Of a stretch of DNA of 64,000 bases, positions 10,291 to 26,870 are shown piece by piece (within the stretch, counting starts at the first letter, position 1; each line of letters starts with the position of its first letter). The position numbers and the translations under genes are program-made. The stretch comes from Rhododendron vialii (Eukaryota; Streptophyta; Magnoliopsida; Ericales; Ericaceae), in contig NC_080560.1 of assembly GCF_030253575.1 (NCBI RefSeq), forward strand, positions 43,663,001 to 43,727,000, in the 5' to 3' direction. Under the pieces are notes generated by a model. It searched no databases and had not been told where the DNA came from. It saw only the letters and a list, made by a program, of their open reading frames with translations.

Positions 10291-10857
10291 CTATCCAGAC
10301 TTCAAACTAGCCCCAATAACCAAAACAATATCGCAAAGGTCTTTAAACTTCTTATTTGCTTCCTTAAGCTTTGATGGCTCATTTGCTGATCCTTCAAAGC
10401 CATCTTCACAAGTAACTGGTCCATCAGAAGCAGCCGAGGCTTCAGACCGAAAAGTCGAGATATCGGAAGTGCTAAAAACCTTCTTGTTCAATATCTGCCC
10501 GGCCTTGTTAAGGTCATCAATGGCACCTCCATAAAGTTCGGCACAAACGTCATAACGTCCTTTTAATGAACTGTCTTCCTTCATAAGCGAGGCAATGAGG
10601 TTGGACGTATGTTTAGCATTTTTTCGTGCTATGTTGATTGAGATTTTGCCAAGGCCTCTTAGGTCTGCACGAGCGGAACGAGTGTTGGATTTTAGAACTT
10701 GTAGACACAGTGAGGGATTTCGGGTTTGGGAACAAATTTGATTAATTAGAGTAGTTGTTGGTTTCCTGTTTGACCTTGCATCGGAGAGGCTAATGAAAAG
10801 AAACCATGGCACAAGAGAGAGCTACAAGGAGGAGTAGATTTTGAAGGAATAAACCAT
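10291..10857 (-). pseudogene. Pectin methylesterase inhibitor, copy 2, with a stop in the signal peptide
   Basis: Aligned to the other copies, the start ATG is at 10855-10857, but codon 12 is TAG (10822-10824) where copies 1, 3 and 4 have a leucine codon (TTG). The rest of the frame is open for 173 codons to a normal C-terminus ending GASLKSG and keeps all the family cysteines. The next in-frame ATG lies near the middle of the domain, so no product with a signal peptide and complete domain can be made by a standard start. It also carries the promoter deletion seen in copy 4. It sits in the left duplicated block and is closest to copy 4 (shared KSNTR and ARKNAKHTSNL). Most likely a recent pseudogene. 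Confidence 0.85.
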
Positions 10858-11766
10858 TTCTCTGTTGGTTTACAATTCAAAATCTGCTTTGTTTTTCTTG
10901 CTTTTGCTCTACAAAACTTGGGTATTACAATGGCATTTAAGTATGTTTTAGAGTTGAAGTTACAAATTACTAACAAGAATACTCTTAATGACGAGAGTGT
11001 ATTCACAATAAATGTATTCTTGCACAATTAATGAAGATCTTGCAAAAGGGATATGCAAACAATACAACAACAATTGGGGTAGTTTTTTTCTTTTTCTTTT
11101 TTTCTCTCAAGGGGCTTTTGATCTCAAGGGATGTAAGTGATGAAGGGAACAAATGCTTTTGACCGGAGCAAAAGGGAAGTGCGCATCATGTGTCATCATC
11201 TTTCAAAATTCAACCTGGACTCCATAACAGTTGCTGTCAATACAAGCACGAACTCCCAGCTTAATTACATGCACATCTAGTCCCGGCATGGATAGCCTAC
11301 CTTTGACTGGAGCAAAGATGGAAATAGTTGAAATGCGCATAAGGTGACCGGACACTCCTAACCATTGAACCAATAAAACAGCCGTATCCTAGCAAGAAGA
11401 GAGATTGTTTCAGTGACTCGAGCCCGTGACCACCGAATCACATAGGAACAACATTGCCGTTGCGTCCAAGCTGTGGTCGCCAATGCGCCCAGGCCGCCCT
11501 TCAATTCTGGTACAGAGTGCATTGTAAAAATGGGCACCACTCGAAATTTAACTTCAAACCCTGGTGAGAGTTTCAACACACACACACACACACACACAGG
11601 GAGATAGCTGCAATACTACATTAACTTCAGGTTCCCCTTGAATTGTTATTCCACGTAAAAACACAGGTGAGAAAGCAACCAAAAGAATCCTCGGACTGTA
11701 TGTGAATTATGATGTGTGGGGAAAAGCAAATAGAGAAACAAGAGCAAAATAGAGATAACACATCAT

Positions 11767-12274
<508 letters not shown>

Positions 12275-12731
12275 CGGATTTTGATACATCTATACATCTA
12301 TCGATGTACAATCGAGCTAATATTTTGAACGAATGTATTACGATGCAGATTATACAAGATGAACGGTTCAGATCACCAATAAACGCATAGTAGCGCCCAC
12401 AACGACGGTGGTGGAAAACCCCAATTACAATGGAAAGGCATGGCATTTGAAAATCTTGGCAAATGCAATAATCGTTGGAGATTTCGTTCGAAAATCTTGG
12501 CAAATTGAAAATAATCGTAGAGATATATATGCCATGCCATGCCTTTCCATTATCTAACGTCTCCATCATGGTTATATTAATAACTGTGATTCTCCGCTCA
12601 AATTTTCTGCGGCCTTTCTTTTGGGTGGTGCTAATACCAAAACTATTTTTGTTAATGTCAATACTGTTGTGCGTAAAAAGTTTGTACAATGTGCAAAGTC
12701 CAAGACTCTTACGCACAACAGTTTTGGCATT
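12275..12731 (+). repeat. Dispersed repeat, copy B (copy A at 5785-6160)
   Basis: Matches copy A across most of its length. Inside it, AATGGAAAGGCATGGCA (from 12429) and its inverse near 12534-12550 form terminal inverted repeats of a unit of about 122 bp, suggesting a small nested MITE. Confidence 0.65.
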
Positions 12732-13064
12732 CCGTGGATGAAATTCACATGAAAATTAATGAAACATAATAACTAAGAAGCTACTTGTGAAAGTGTGTAC
12801 CACAGTAGCCTGTTATCAATTTCTGTGTTGGGTCAATTGGGTCCTTCGCTAGGAGATGCCAAGTTGGTCTTTCAGACTAGTTGGTATCTTGGACGTGATA
12901 CCCACCCAGTTACCAAAATAAAATTAAAAAAACAGTGTACAAATAAGCATTTCAGTGGATGAAATCCACATGAAAATTAAAATGGAACATAATATTTAAG
13001 AATTGAATGAGATTTTATTTCTTCAAAGTCATACATGCGTTACCACATGACAAAACCACTCTCT

Positions 13065-13643
13065 CTATCCAGACTTAAAACTAGCCCCAATAACCAAAAC
13101 AATCTCGCAAAGGTCTTTATACTTCTTACTTGCTTCCTTAAGCTTTGATGGCTCATTTGGTAGTCCTTCATCAAAGCCATCGTCACAAAAATTTGGTCCA
13201 GAACAAGCAGTCGTGGCTCTAATCCGAAAATCCGAGATATCCAACGGGCTCAAAACCTTCTTGTTCAATATCTGCCCGGCTCCGTTAAGGTCATCAATGG
13301 CATCTCCATAAAGTTCGGCACAATAGTCGTATCGCCCTTTTAATGAACTGTTAGTAGCTTCCTTCATAAGCGAGGTGCTGAGATTGGACGTCTGTTTAGC
13401 ATCTTTACGTGCTATGTCGATTGAGATTTTGCCAAGGCCTCTTAGGTCTGCACGAGCGGAACGAGTATCGGATTCTAAGACTTGTAGACACAGTGAGGGA
13501 TTTCCGATCGTTTGGGAACAAATTTGATTGATTAGAGTAGTTGTTGGTTTCCGGTTTGGCCTTGCATCGGAGAGGCTAATGAAAAGAAACCATGGCACAA
13601 GAGTGACCAACAAGGAGAAGTAGAGTTTGAAGGAATAGACCAT
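13065..13643 (-). CDS. PMEI: Pectin methylesterase inhibitor, copy 3
   Basis: Intronless, 192 residues, same architecture as copy 1: signal peptide to about residue 27, then a PMEI four-helix domain. It has one extra residue between the first two cysteines (CSQTIGNPSLC) compared with the other copies, a C (YDYCAEL) in the third helix, and FCDDGF instead of TCEDGF. The extra residue in a normally fixed spacing may alter the first disulfide hairpin. The start ATG is at 13641-13643, and a TATA box lies about 80 bases upstream. The 3' flank matches copy 1. The acidic and basic surface residues differ from copies 1 and 4 (TACSGPN for SAAFDGP), so its enzyme preference may differ. Confidence 0.9.
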   Translation of the reverse strand: MVYSFKLYFSLLVTLVPWFLFISLSDARPNRKPTTTLINQICSQTIGNPSLCLQVLESDTRSARADLRGLGKISIDIARKDAKQTSNLSTSLMKEATNSSLKGRYDYCAELYGDAIDDLNGAGQILNKKVLSPLDISDFRIRATTACSGPNFCDDGFDEGLPNEPSKLKEASKKYKDLCEIVLVIGASFKSG

Positions 13644-13720
13644 TTCGATTTTGGTTTACAATTCAAAATCTGCTTTGTTTTTTTTGCTTTTGCTCTACAA
13701 AACTTTTGTATTACAAGGGG

Positions 13721-13730
13721 ACTTATATAG
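13721..13730 (-). promoter_or_regulatory. TATA box of PMEI copy 3
   Basis: Minus-strand CTATATAAGT, same context and distance as before copy 1. Confidence 0.7.
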
Positions 13731-13973
13731 TTCTCCAGAGAGCCAAGGTGATGCAGGCGTGAATTAATGAAAGATATAGTAATTATTTAAAATAGTGCTT
13801 GATTAGGAAATTTTGTGATCTCGTATTTTTAGTCTAAAATTATTTTATTTCCGTACTTAGGTTGATCTAATTTTCCTTTTACTATTTAGTATCTTGGTTA
13901 ATAAGGCAGTAGTTTCTTAATTTGAATTTACCTTTTTAGTATTACTAGGATTGCTTATAAGTAAGGTTGTACG

Positions 13974-14613
13974 AGCATCCACAGTGGAATAACCAAAAGT
14001 CAATAATCAAAAGTTGTCACATCATCTTTTAATTATGCATTTAAGGGGTTGTTAAGGTTAGCAATATAAAGGTCCATAATGGCAATCAAATTTGAATAAC
14101 CAAAACTTGCCACATCACCTTTTCAATTTATAAAAATCTAAAAATTGTGAACATAGAAAACAATTTTTTAAAAATAGGTTATTAGAAAAAGAGAAAATAG
14201 TCTTTTGAAAACTTTGATTTTTAAAAAAAAAATTCAGGAAAAAGTTTTAAAAAAACAGTTTTGGAATAAATAACAAAAATTTTGAAATTTTTTTTTTTAA
14301 AAGAACAGTTTTTGAAAAATAAATAAATAAACTGTTTTTGCAAAAAAAAAAAAAAACAGTTTTGAAAAAAAAAAACAGTTTTTGCAAAAAAAAAAAATAG
14401 AAACTTTTTTTAAAAGTATTTTTCTTAGAAATATGTTGAAAATGGAAGAGAGAAAGAAGGTTTTTGTGTTATGATGGTGTACTTAATTGAGGAAATGTGG
14501 GGACAACTAAATTTGATTATTGGCAAAAATTTGCTAGTTTTGATTATCCAATGGTAAAAATTTGATGAGTTGCTAAGAGGTTGCTAAATTTGATTATTTC
14601 ACTGGAAACTCTT
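13974..14613. mobile_element. MITE with imperfect terminal inverted repeats
   Basis: Left end GAGCATCCACAGTGGAATAA and inverted right end GAGTTTCCAGTGAAATAATC are related, and phrases such as GTTGTTAAGGTTAGCAA recur inverted near the right side. The interior is A-rich with repeated AAAAACAGTTTT tracts (14240-14400). Non-coding; superfamily undecided. Confidence 0.5.
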
Positions 14614-15504
14614 TTTTGAGCAAATGTTGCTAACCTTAACAACATGTGTTAAGGATAGTCTAACACAACATGTGTCGAAATTTCAAATTCATAGAATAGT
14701 CTAACACAACATGTGTTATCAAACCGGTGTAATTCCATTAGTTGCATCCAGTTATAGAAAAATAAGAACCTTAGCAAAACGGCGCCTAACATAAGAGTTT
14801 TCGTAAGCTAACATAAATCAAGAATTCTTGCTAAACATAAGAGTTTCCTTAAGCTTACATAACCAAGAATTCTCGCTCTATTGACTGTAACCTTCCCAAA
14901 TAGCTAGTGAGATAAATAGAGAGAACATGATATTCAACGAATAAGTCGAATATACGATAGATACCACAATATTTACTATTCATTCAGAGTGGTGGTCTGC
15001 GGCTCCGGTGTGGAATAGCCAACATTAGTAAACATGAACAGGTATCTTCCTTTTGCCGATTAAAAAAAAAATGAGAGAGGAATGCTCTTTGTAAATATTT
15101 TGGTCAATTTGGAATCAATTCTTATGTACTCTATAATATAGATGCCCAATATCAATTATGGAATTTCTTTGGCCAGTAAAATTTGAACTTAAACTTATTT
15201 AGGAAGTCATATATATAGGATATAAAATTAATACTGAATCAGGTTTCGGAAAGGGGAACAAAATTAAATCAATCAAAATCAATTGAAAAAGGAAGGAGTA
15301 TGTTTAGAAAACGTGTAAATCTTAAAAGGAAATTCTCTTTAATGTTAGCAAAATTTTTACATTATTGTAGGTTTATACATTAGGAAATATTCACTCGATC
15401 CAACGACTACAAAGTTAACAGGAAGTACGATCGAACGATTGTAGAGGCTGCTTTGTTTGTATGCATACACATTTTGGTGGAAAACCGCTCCAATTTATAA
15501 TATA
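14614..15504. other. Intergenic, no gene
   Basis: A short direct repeat (AGTCTAACACAACATGTGT near 14656 and 14698) and AT-rich filler; nothing else supportable. Confidence 0.5.
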
Positions 15505-15583
15505 GATATAGATTATATGAAGTGAACGCACCCAAATTATATGAAATGTGTGGACACTAATTAACATGGTGCAACAAGAACCA

Positions 15584-15808
15584 CGGGAATTGGCGCAATG
15601 GTAGTCACCTGCTAATTGGGGGTTCCAGGAAATCTTTGTTTTCGGGTTCGACTCTCACTAATGCGTTATTAATTTCTGTGATGAGTCATTCTACACTACA
15701 CTTTGTCCAAGCTTTACTGCTTAGCAGACGGCAGGTTAGTCTTTCGAATTAGTTGGTATATTGGACGAGGTACCAAGTTCCCACCACACACACCAAAAAA
15801 AAAAAAAA
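15584..15808 (+). mobile_element. tRNA-derived SINE (right duplicate)
   Basis: Same element as 9151-9372, duplicated with the block. A box TGGCGCAATGG, B box GGGTTCGACTC, and an A run at 15794-15808. Confidence 0.65.
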
Positions 15809-16141
15809 GTACAATAAGCATTCCGTGGATGAAATTCACATGAAAATGGAACGTATATAATACCTAAGAAGCTACTTGTGGAAGTGTGTGTACCACAGTA
15901 GCGTGTTACCAATTTCTGTGTTGGATCAATGTCCTCCGCTAGGGGACCGCGCGCGGGTTGGTCTTTCAAATTTGTTGATTTCTTGGATGTGATACCCAGT
16001 TACCAAAAAAAAATTAGTGTACAAATAAGCATTCAGTGGATGAAATTCACATGAAAAATAAAATGGAACATAATATTTGAAAAGTTACTTTTATTGTTTT
16101 CAATGTCATCTAGGCGTTACCACATGACAAAACCACTCTCT

Positions 16142-16705
16142 CTATGCAGACTTAAAACTAGCCCCAATAACCAAAACAATATCGCAAAGGTCTTTAAACT
16201 TCTTATTTGCTTCCTTAAGCTTTGATGGCGCATTTGGTGGTCCTTCAAAGCCATCTTCACAAGTAACTGGTCCATCAGAAGCAGCAGAGGCTTCAGACCG
16301 AAAAGTCGAGATATCGGAAGCGCTCAAAACCTTCTTGTTCAATATCTGCCCGGCTTTGTTAAGGTCATCAATGGCACCTCCATAAAGTTCAGCACAAACG
16401 TCGTAAGGTCCTTTTAATGAACTGTTATTCGCTCCCTTCATAAGCAAGGCGATGAGGTTGGACGTATGTTTAGCATTTTTTCTTGCTATGTTGATTGAGA
16501 TTTTGCCAAGGCCTCTTAGGTCTGCACGAGTGTTGGATTTTAAAACTTGTAGACACAGTGAGGGATTTCGGGTTTGGGAACAAATTTGATTAATTAGAGT
16601 AGTTGTTGGTTTCCTGTTTGACCTTGCATCGGAGAGGCTAATGAAAAGAAACCATGGCACAAGAGAGAGCAACAAGGAGGAGTAGATTTTGAAGGAATAG
16701 ACCAT
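16142..16705 (-). CDS. PMEI: Pectin methylesterase inhibitor, copy 4
   Basis: Intronless, 187 residues. Signal peptide as in copy 1, followed by the PMEI domain with the five cysteines conserved. Three residues (SAR) are missing after KSNTR compared with copies 1-3, shortening the loop before helix ADLRGLG. It lacks the TATA box found before copies 1 and 3: right upstream of the 5' leader the sequence jumps to a segment that in copy 1 lies about 600 bases further away. The frame is intact, so it may be expressed from a different promoter or be on its way to silence. It is the nearest copy to LPD and the probable parent of copy 2. Confidence 0.85.
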   Translation of the reverse strand: MVYSFKIYSSLLLSLVPWFLFISLSDARSNRKPTTTLINQICSQTRNPSLCLQVLKSNTRADLRGLGKISINIARKNAKHTSNLIALLMKGANNSSLKGPYDVCAELYGGAIDDLNKAGQILNKKVLSASDISTFRSEASAASDGPVTCEDGFEGPPNAPSKLKEANKKFKDLCDIVLVIGASFKSA

Positions 16706-17928
16706 TTCTCTGTTGGTTTACAATTCAAAATCTGCTTTGCTTTTGTTTTGCTCTACAAAACTAGGGTATTACACTGGCATTAAGTATGTTTAAGAGTTGA
16801 AGTTACAAATTCCTAACAAGAATACTCTTCTTAATGACGAGAGTGTATTCACAATAAATGTATTCTTGCACAATTAATGAAGATCTTGCAAAAGCGATAT
16901 GCAAACAATACAACTACAATTGGGGTTGTTTTTTCTTTTTCTTTGTTTCTCTTGAGGGGTTTTTGATCTCAAGGGATGCAAGTGATGAAGGGAACAAATG
17001 CTTTTGACCGAAGCAAGGGGAGTTCAACCTGGACTCCATAACAGTTGCTGTCAATACAAGCATGAATTCCCAGCTTAATTACATGTGCATCTAGTCCCGG
17101 CATGGATAGCCTACTTTTGACTGGAGCAAAGATGAAAATAGTTGAGATGCGCATAAGGTGACCGGACGCTCCTAACCATCGAACCAATAAAAAATTATTC
17201 CCATTTAGACCTTAAAAATCCTGTAAAAACTTGTGGTTCCCTTTCAGCTCTCTCACTTGAGTCTATTTCTGCAACAAGTTGCCAGTGTTCTGACAAAGCG
17301 CTCACTTTTGAACTGATCAATTCTCACCAATGTAGGAGAGAGATTATACGGTACGGTCTCATTTTTTTAAAATCTGTTGCCCGCTTGGAAACAACAATCA
17401 AAGCAGCTCATTCTGATACGTAGAAAAAGAGGGCTACCTAACGCACTGCGGGGTCTAGAGAAAGAATGCACACAGCCGTATCCTAGCAAGAAGAGAGACT
17501 GCTTCAGTGACTTGAGCCCGTGAGCACCCAATCACATAGGAACAACCTTGCCGTTGCGTCCAAGCCGTGGTGGCCGATGCGCCCAGGCGGCCCTTCAATT
17601 CTGGTACAGAGTGCATTGTAAAAATGGGCACCACTCGAAATTTAACTTCAAACCCTGGTGAGAGTTCCAACACACACAGAGGAGGAGAGCTGCAATACTA
17701 CATTAACTTCAGGTTCCCCTTGAATTGTTATTACACAAAAACACAGGTGAGAAAGCAACCAAAAGAATCCTGCGACTGTATGTGAATTATGATGTGTGGA
17801 GAAAAGCAAATATTTAATGGTTCACTCGGAACTACTCGAGTAATAACTCTTGGAAATCTGAAAGCCTTTTAAGTCTGACACTCTCAACTAAATAGAGAAA
17901 CAAGAGCAAAGTAGAGAGAACACATCAT

Positions 17929-22366
<4,438 letters not shown>

Positions 22367-23030
22367 TGCACCCAAATCGAAGTGGTGCGTGGCTAATGTC
22401 TTCCTAACTAAACCACTGCATGTATGGCTTTTCGAATATGGAGCAGTGCGTGGCTTTTCAGTAATGAACCGAACCAGTGCAAGGTTTGGAACATTGCATC
22501 AGTTGGTTTCGAACCATTGCTATTTTTCGATCGTGACCCTCTGTGAACTGAATGGTACAGTTTCGGACAGTCATTTGCATGCCTATATAAACAAACTATG
22601 TATAGCCGTTTCATGCCTCCAAAAAATCAGAGAGCACAAATACACTTCCGCATATATAGTTCAAGAGAGCTCTGCATAGTTTCCGTCCATGGGGCACGGA
22701 TTCGAAGTGTTGCGTTTGCGTTCATAAAGATCGTTGCATTCTGGAAAGCGGACGTCCAAAATCGTAAGCACCTTGACAAGGGCAAAATCTACTTTTAAGG
22801 ACACAGTGACCCATTCATTGGACTTGATCTACTTCTTATTTTCGGAGTCGACAGTTTGTGAGTTGTATTTTTCGATCCCGTTTACTGCTGTTGTTCAATC
22901 TGTTTTTCCATTGGGCTAATTAGTTGTAATACACAATTTGTAATACGCACTGCACTGGTCCATATTTGAAAAGCCATGCGTTGGTTTAGTTAGGAAGACA
23001 TTAGCCACGCACCACTTCGATTTGGGTGCA
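22367..23030. mobile_element. 664-bp element with about 80-bp terminal inverted repeats
   Basis: The left end TGCACCCAAATCGAAGTGG is inverted at the right end, and the match continues with few gaps for about 80 bases (the phrase GCTAATGTCTTCCTAACTAA is present in both arms). The interior of about 500 bases has no recognisable protein. Long terminal repeats fit a Mutator-like non-autonomous element, but no 9-bp target duplication was found: flanks read TAGTCTAA on the left and AAACTGTG on the right. Confidence 0.75.
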
Positions 23031-23589
23031 AAACTGTGGAAGTAAATTCAGGCTAAGTTAAAATTAATAAGACTGGCCCAAAAAGAAAAGAAAATAACTC
23101 TTAGCCCAATTTATTTTAATCAAAGCCCAAGACCGAGCGGCGGTTTCTTCCATACCGAATGACCAATAATATTCATGACCTCGATCTCAATGACATACCC
23201 ACTCCAAACAGAACTACAATTTCAACGGTACTTGGGCTTCAAACAAACCACGTGCACGTGGCAAAACGACTAGTAAATACAAAAAATCAAAGCAGAATTT
23301 CCTGTACAAAACAGAGGAAGGGAGATTCAATTCGTTAGATGACTCCGAATAATTCATCACAATGATACCCAAACAATTATACAAAATTAACAATTTTTCC
23401 CAGTAAATGCCTCCAACAAGTTATTTGCTCTAACCCTACAAAATTAGCAGCTGCTTTTTCTAACACATCTGAAGCAGACAAATACAGATCAACCATCTTT
23501 TCTACAAAGAGATTTCTCTGTAGAAGAATCTGTGTTTACACTAATCATTCTCTAACTTTTCTGCGAGGAAATGATTTTGCATTTACATT
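23031..23589. other. 3' flank of the PP2C gene
   Basis: No gene. The part nearest 23589 is likely the PP2C 3' untranslated region (minus strand); no polyadenylation site can be fixed. Confidence 0.45.
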
Positions 23590-26189
23590 TCACTTGCCTT
23601 CTAGAAAGCTCCTCAACATATTCCTAGCCTCCTCAGAAAGGCTGCAGCATCTCAACCTAGGCCTCTGAGCGGCAGACTCACGACAAACAGAAGTGAAGCA
23701 CACTACAATGGCAGTGAGATTGTCAGTTGCATTCAGTCGCAATGCTTCATTGACAAGTTTTATTGCACACTGATTTGGATCATCGTGGCGCCTTAGCTCA
23801 CGTCGAACCAAACTCACTGCTACCTCATTCGACATAACATCCCATATCCCATCACAAGCAACAATCAAGAATTCATCATCCTCTGTCAAAATGATTTGTT
23901 CAACATCTGGCTCGGCAGTAAGGGGAGAAGCAGACCCGAAAGGAAGTTTCATGAACCAATCTCCTAGGGCACGTGTTACAGCCAGATCACCATTAAGGTA
24001 TCCATTTACGAAGCAACCACCCAATTCCTCTACCCTTCTGCGTTCTGGAGAATAACAAGGCTGGTGGTCTTGCGACATCTGTATTGGAACTCCTTTCCTG
24101 CAGAGAACAGCACGACAATCACCAGCATTTGCTACCATGAGATGCCTGCCAAGTAATAGGGCAGTCAGTGCGGTCGTTCCACAATAAATAGGAACATTTT
24201 TTTCCCTGGCTAATGCTTGGTCAGCCAATAGAAACGCTTTGCGATGAGAACCCTCCAATTTTTCCAAGAACAGATCATCAATATCAGATGTTTGCGGCAA
24301 GTTAGCATCTTCAAAGAATAATCTCATGGCATTCTCTTTGAGAAAAGCTGCGGCCGCATTGGAGCCACCGTGTCCGTCAAAAACAGCATAAAAGGCACTT
24401 CGAAGTGGGCACCCAAATAGATAGCCCAAATGAGCTGATAAATCATCAATGCAGATGTGTTCATCTTCATTGGATACCCGATATCCTTGGTCTGTGTGGC
24501 TGCCCGATCGAATGTTTGGAACAAAATTTGATGAAGACGACTCCAGAATAGTAGTTTGAAAACTAGTTTTGCAGCTCACAACCTGGTGTAACAGAAGCCA
24601 AAGGTAAGAGAGCATGTCTATATATATCTCAAACCCAAGTAGATTGACAAAACAGTACATGAACTAAAGCAGCACTTTCACCAAGATAAAGACTAATCTA
24701 GCATCCCTCAAAATGAAAGTCATAACAGACAACGCACCAATCCTAAGGACTTCTGCAAGAGTCCCAACTTATTAGCCATAGTGGAACATAGGTCAACAAT
24801 CATTTCTCTTATTCTTCTCGCATCTATTTTGAAGCAACTTCTTGTGATGGATATAACGAGACTTAATACTATGTAAATCCATAGGTTATATATATGCACA
24901 CGGGTAGGTGTATGGTGAAATTCCAAAATCAAACCTAAATTTTAATTGTATAACTTAAGCTTTCTGCACCAATTAAAGAACACTTAGGGACTATACACCT
25001 AAACATAAAGAAAAAACACCAAGAAAACAATTCCAGTAGCTCTAATCCACTAAATTACACCTAATATCTGCATAACAAGAAAGTAATTCAAGTTGTCAAG
25101 TACAATTGTTTAGATTCCTAATCATCGACAACAAGCCAGCAAATATTTTGAAACCAAGCACTCTAAATTGTCTCAAATAGTGTCGCTTAAGAAGATGAGC
25201 AATTTCGAGTTGAATGTTCCGAGTTGCCATGCCAAATATACAATTGATTTTCACCACCAAATAGGTTAAGGCGTGAGTTGCAAACAAATACTTTCTCCAA
25301 AATATCAAACAGCTTTAGAGTTGCAAACAAAGTTTCTTCATGGCATCTGAGCGAAACCCATTCTAGAACACTTTCACAAGGAAGAATTACCAGCCCACCT
25401 CCAAACCTCCCAAAAACAAGAGGATGCATGTAAGGACCCTAGAAAATACCAAATTGCTTGGTATGGAATGGATTATGACTTAATATAGTGTTCGACCTCT
25501 CCACGAGCTAGCTTAAGCATTTTGAGCTATAACCAAATCTCCTCAATATACAAGATTAACTAACAATCCAATTAACCAATTATACACGTCACGCAGAACC
25601 ACCCATATACATATATACAATCCATATTATCCTACCTTCAAAGCAAAAATTCAAAATAAGTACTCCATCTATCCGAAATCGCTGGCCCTCAGCAAAAAGT
25701 CGTGCAATTTTGAGATCAAAAAATAATAAAGTACTTCCCTGCAAAAACTTTTATAAAAAAAATTTAGACCATATTAAAAACCCATGAAGTATTTTAATTT
25801 GCTGCAAAAAATAATACACGAAAGTACTTTATTTGTCAAACCGAAAACTGCACAACTTTTCCACGGGTCCTTTAATACGGTGCACGAAAGTAATTTATTT
25901 ATTCTCTAAATTGCACGACTTCTCACAGGGGCAAGCAATTTCGAGACCGATGGTGTTATAGAAACCAACGATAAATCAAGAACCCAATTGAGAAATCGAA
26001 ACGTACCGATTCGGAGAGGGAGATATCGAAGGAGGCCGACTCGGAAGCGATCGGCGACGTCTTGGGCGGCGTAGAAGTGGGTGAAGAGACGTCCAAGAAG
26101 TGGTTGTCGATGGGATCGGGGACGCAGAGGTACTGAACAGAGATTATGCTGCTCTGTTGACACACTAGTTCTGCTTCCGCGGCTACCAT
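23590..26189 (-). CDS. Protein phosphatase 2C, two exons
   Basis: Exon 1 is 26007-26189 (61 codons) and exon 2 is 23590-24582, joined in phase 0 across a 1424-bp GT-AG intron; 391 residues in all. PP2Cs remove phosphate from Ser/Thr with two metal ions. Visible motifs: [15 protein letters not shown] with the metal-binding acid, [10 protein letters not shown] with the DG metal ligands, [29 protein letters not shown], the acidic patch [15 protein letters not shown], and [11 protein letters not shown]. The N-terminal [13 protein letters not shown] and length fit Arabidopsis clade F PP2Cs such as PP2C49/PP2C22; the exact orthologue is not settled. The splice places VVSCKTSF after exon 1. GA tracts lie upstream of the ATG and a Stowaway-like element sits in the intron, 50 bases from the donor. 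Confidence 0.93.
25663..25956. mobile_element. Stowaway-like MITE in PP2C intron 1
   Basis: Starts CTCCATCTATCCGAAATCGC, and its right end read inverted is related (GGTCTCGAAATTGC, then GTCGTGCAATTT shared by both arms). TA dinucleotides flank both ends (25661-25662 and 25957-25958). About 294 bp. Confidence 0.7.
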
Positions 26190-26285
26190 GTTCTGATTAG
26201 ACGAAAAAATTGATCGATCGATCGAACGAACGAGGGGTTTATTAGTCTTTCTTTGTTGTTTGATTGTAGTTTGGCAAGTTGCAGT

Positions 26286-26287
<2 letters not shown>

Positions 26288-26334
<47 letters not shown>

Positions 26335-26352
26335 GGGAGAAATTAGGGTTCC

Positions 26353-26391
<39 letters not shown>
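26288..26391. repeat. Two (GA)n microsatellites upstream of PP2C
   Basis: GA runs at 26288-26329 and 26357-26391, separated by a short spacer whose flanks repeat (GGAAATTGGGAGAAATTAG occurs after both). On the PP2C sense strand these are CT tracts, common in plant core promoters and leaders. Confidence 0.95.
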
Positions 26392-26393
<2 letters not shown>

Positions 26394-26594
26394 AAATTGG
26401 GAGAAATTAGAGTTCGGTATGGAAAGAAACCTGAGTCAGGTGGTGGTTTTATAGGTGGGGGAGTTTGTCATGTTTACGCATGCTGGATCCAGTACGGCCG
26501 TGGATTTCGCCTTGGGATTTCCAAAATCTAATTGGAGTTAGAAATTGACCCTTATTTCCACGGCAAACCTTTTTAGCCCATCATAAAAGCCACT

Positions 26595-26870
26595 ATCCCA
26601 CCCATTTTTAAAGTTCAGTATTTTGTTCTGAGTTATCTCTTAATAAGTGTCTATTTTATAAATTTAGTAGATAAAAATCGATACATCTTTTATTTTGCCC
26701 CAAAAAATAAATTTTATTTTGAAAAGTTAATGAGTAAAAGTATAATGATGATATTTTCATAGAGGGTAAATAAGAAAACTGAAAGTAAAAGTTGATGTGA
26801 AATGTATAATAATAATATCTCTTTAAAGTTGAAGTTACGAAACTGAATATTTAAAAAGGGACGAAATGAG
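26595..26870. mobile_element. Stowaway-like MITE upstream of PP2C
   Basis: Left end TCCCACCCATTTTTAAAG and inverted right end CTCATTTCGTCCCTTTTTAAA are related; TA flanks both sides. Non-coding, 276 bp. Confidence 0.45.

Noticed and set aside
10291..10812. Possible shorter PMEI protein starting within the signal peptide
   Set aside because: The first codon of that reading is GTG, not ATG, so it is not a credible eukaryotic start; treated as part of a pseudogene.
22389..22919. Open frames inside the 664-bp element
   Set aside because: None resembles a transposase or any known domain; they overlap in several frames and include the inverted repeat arms.
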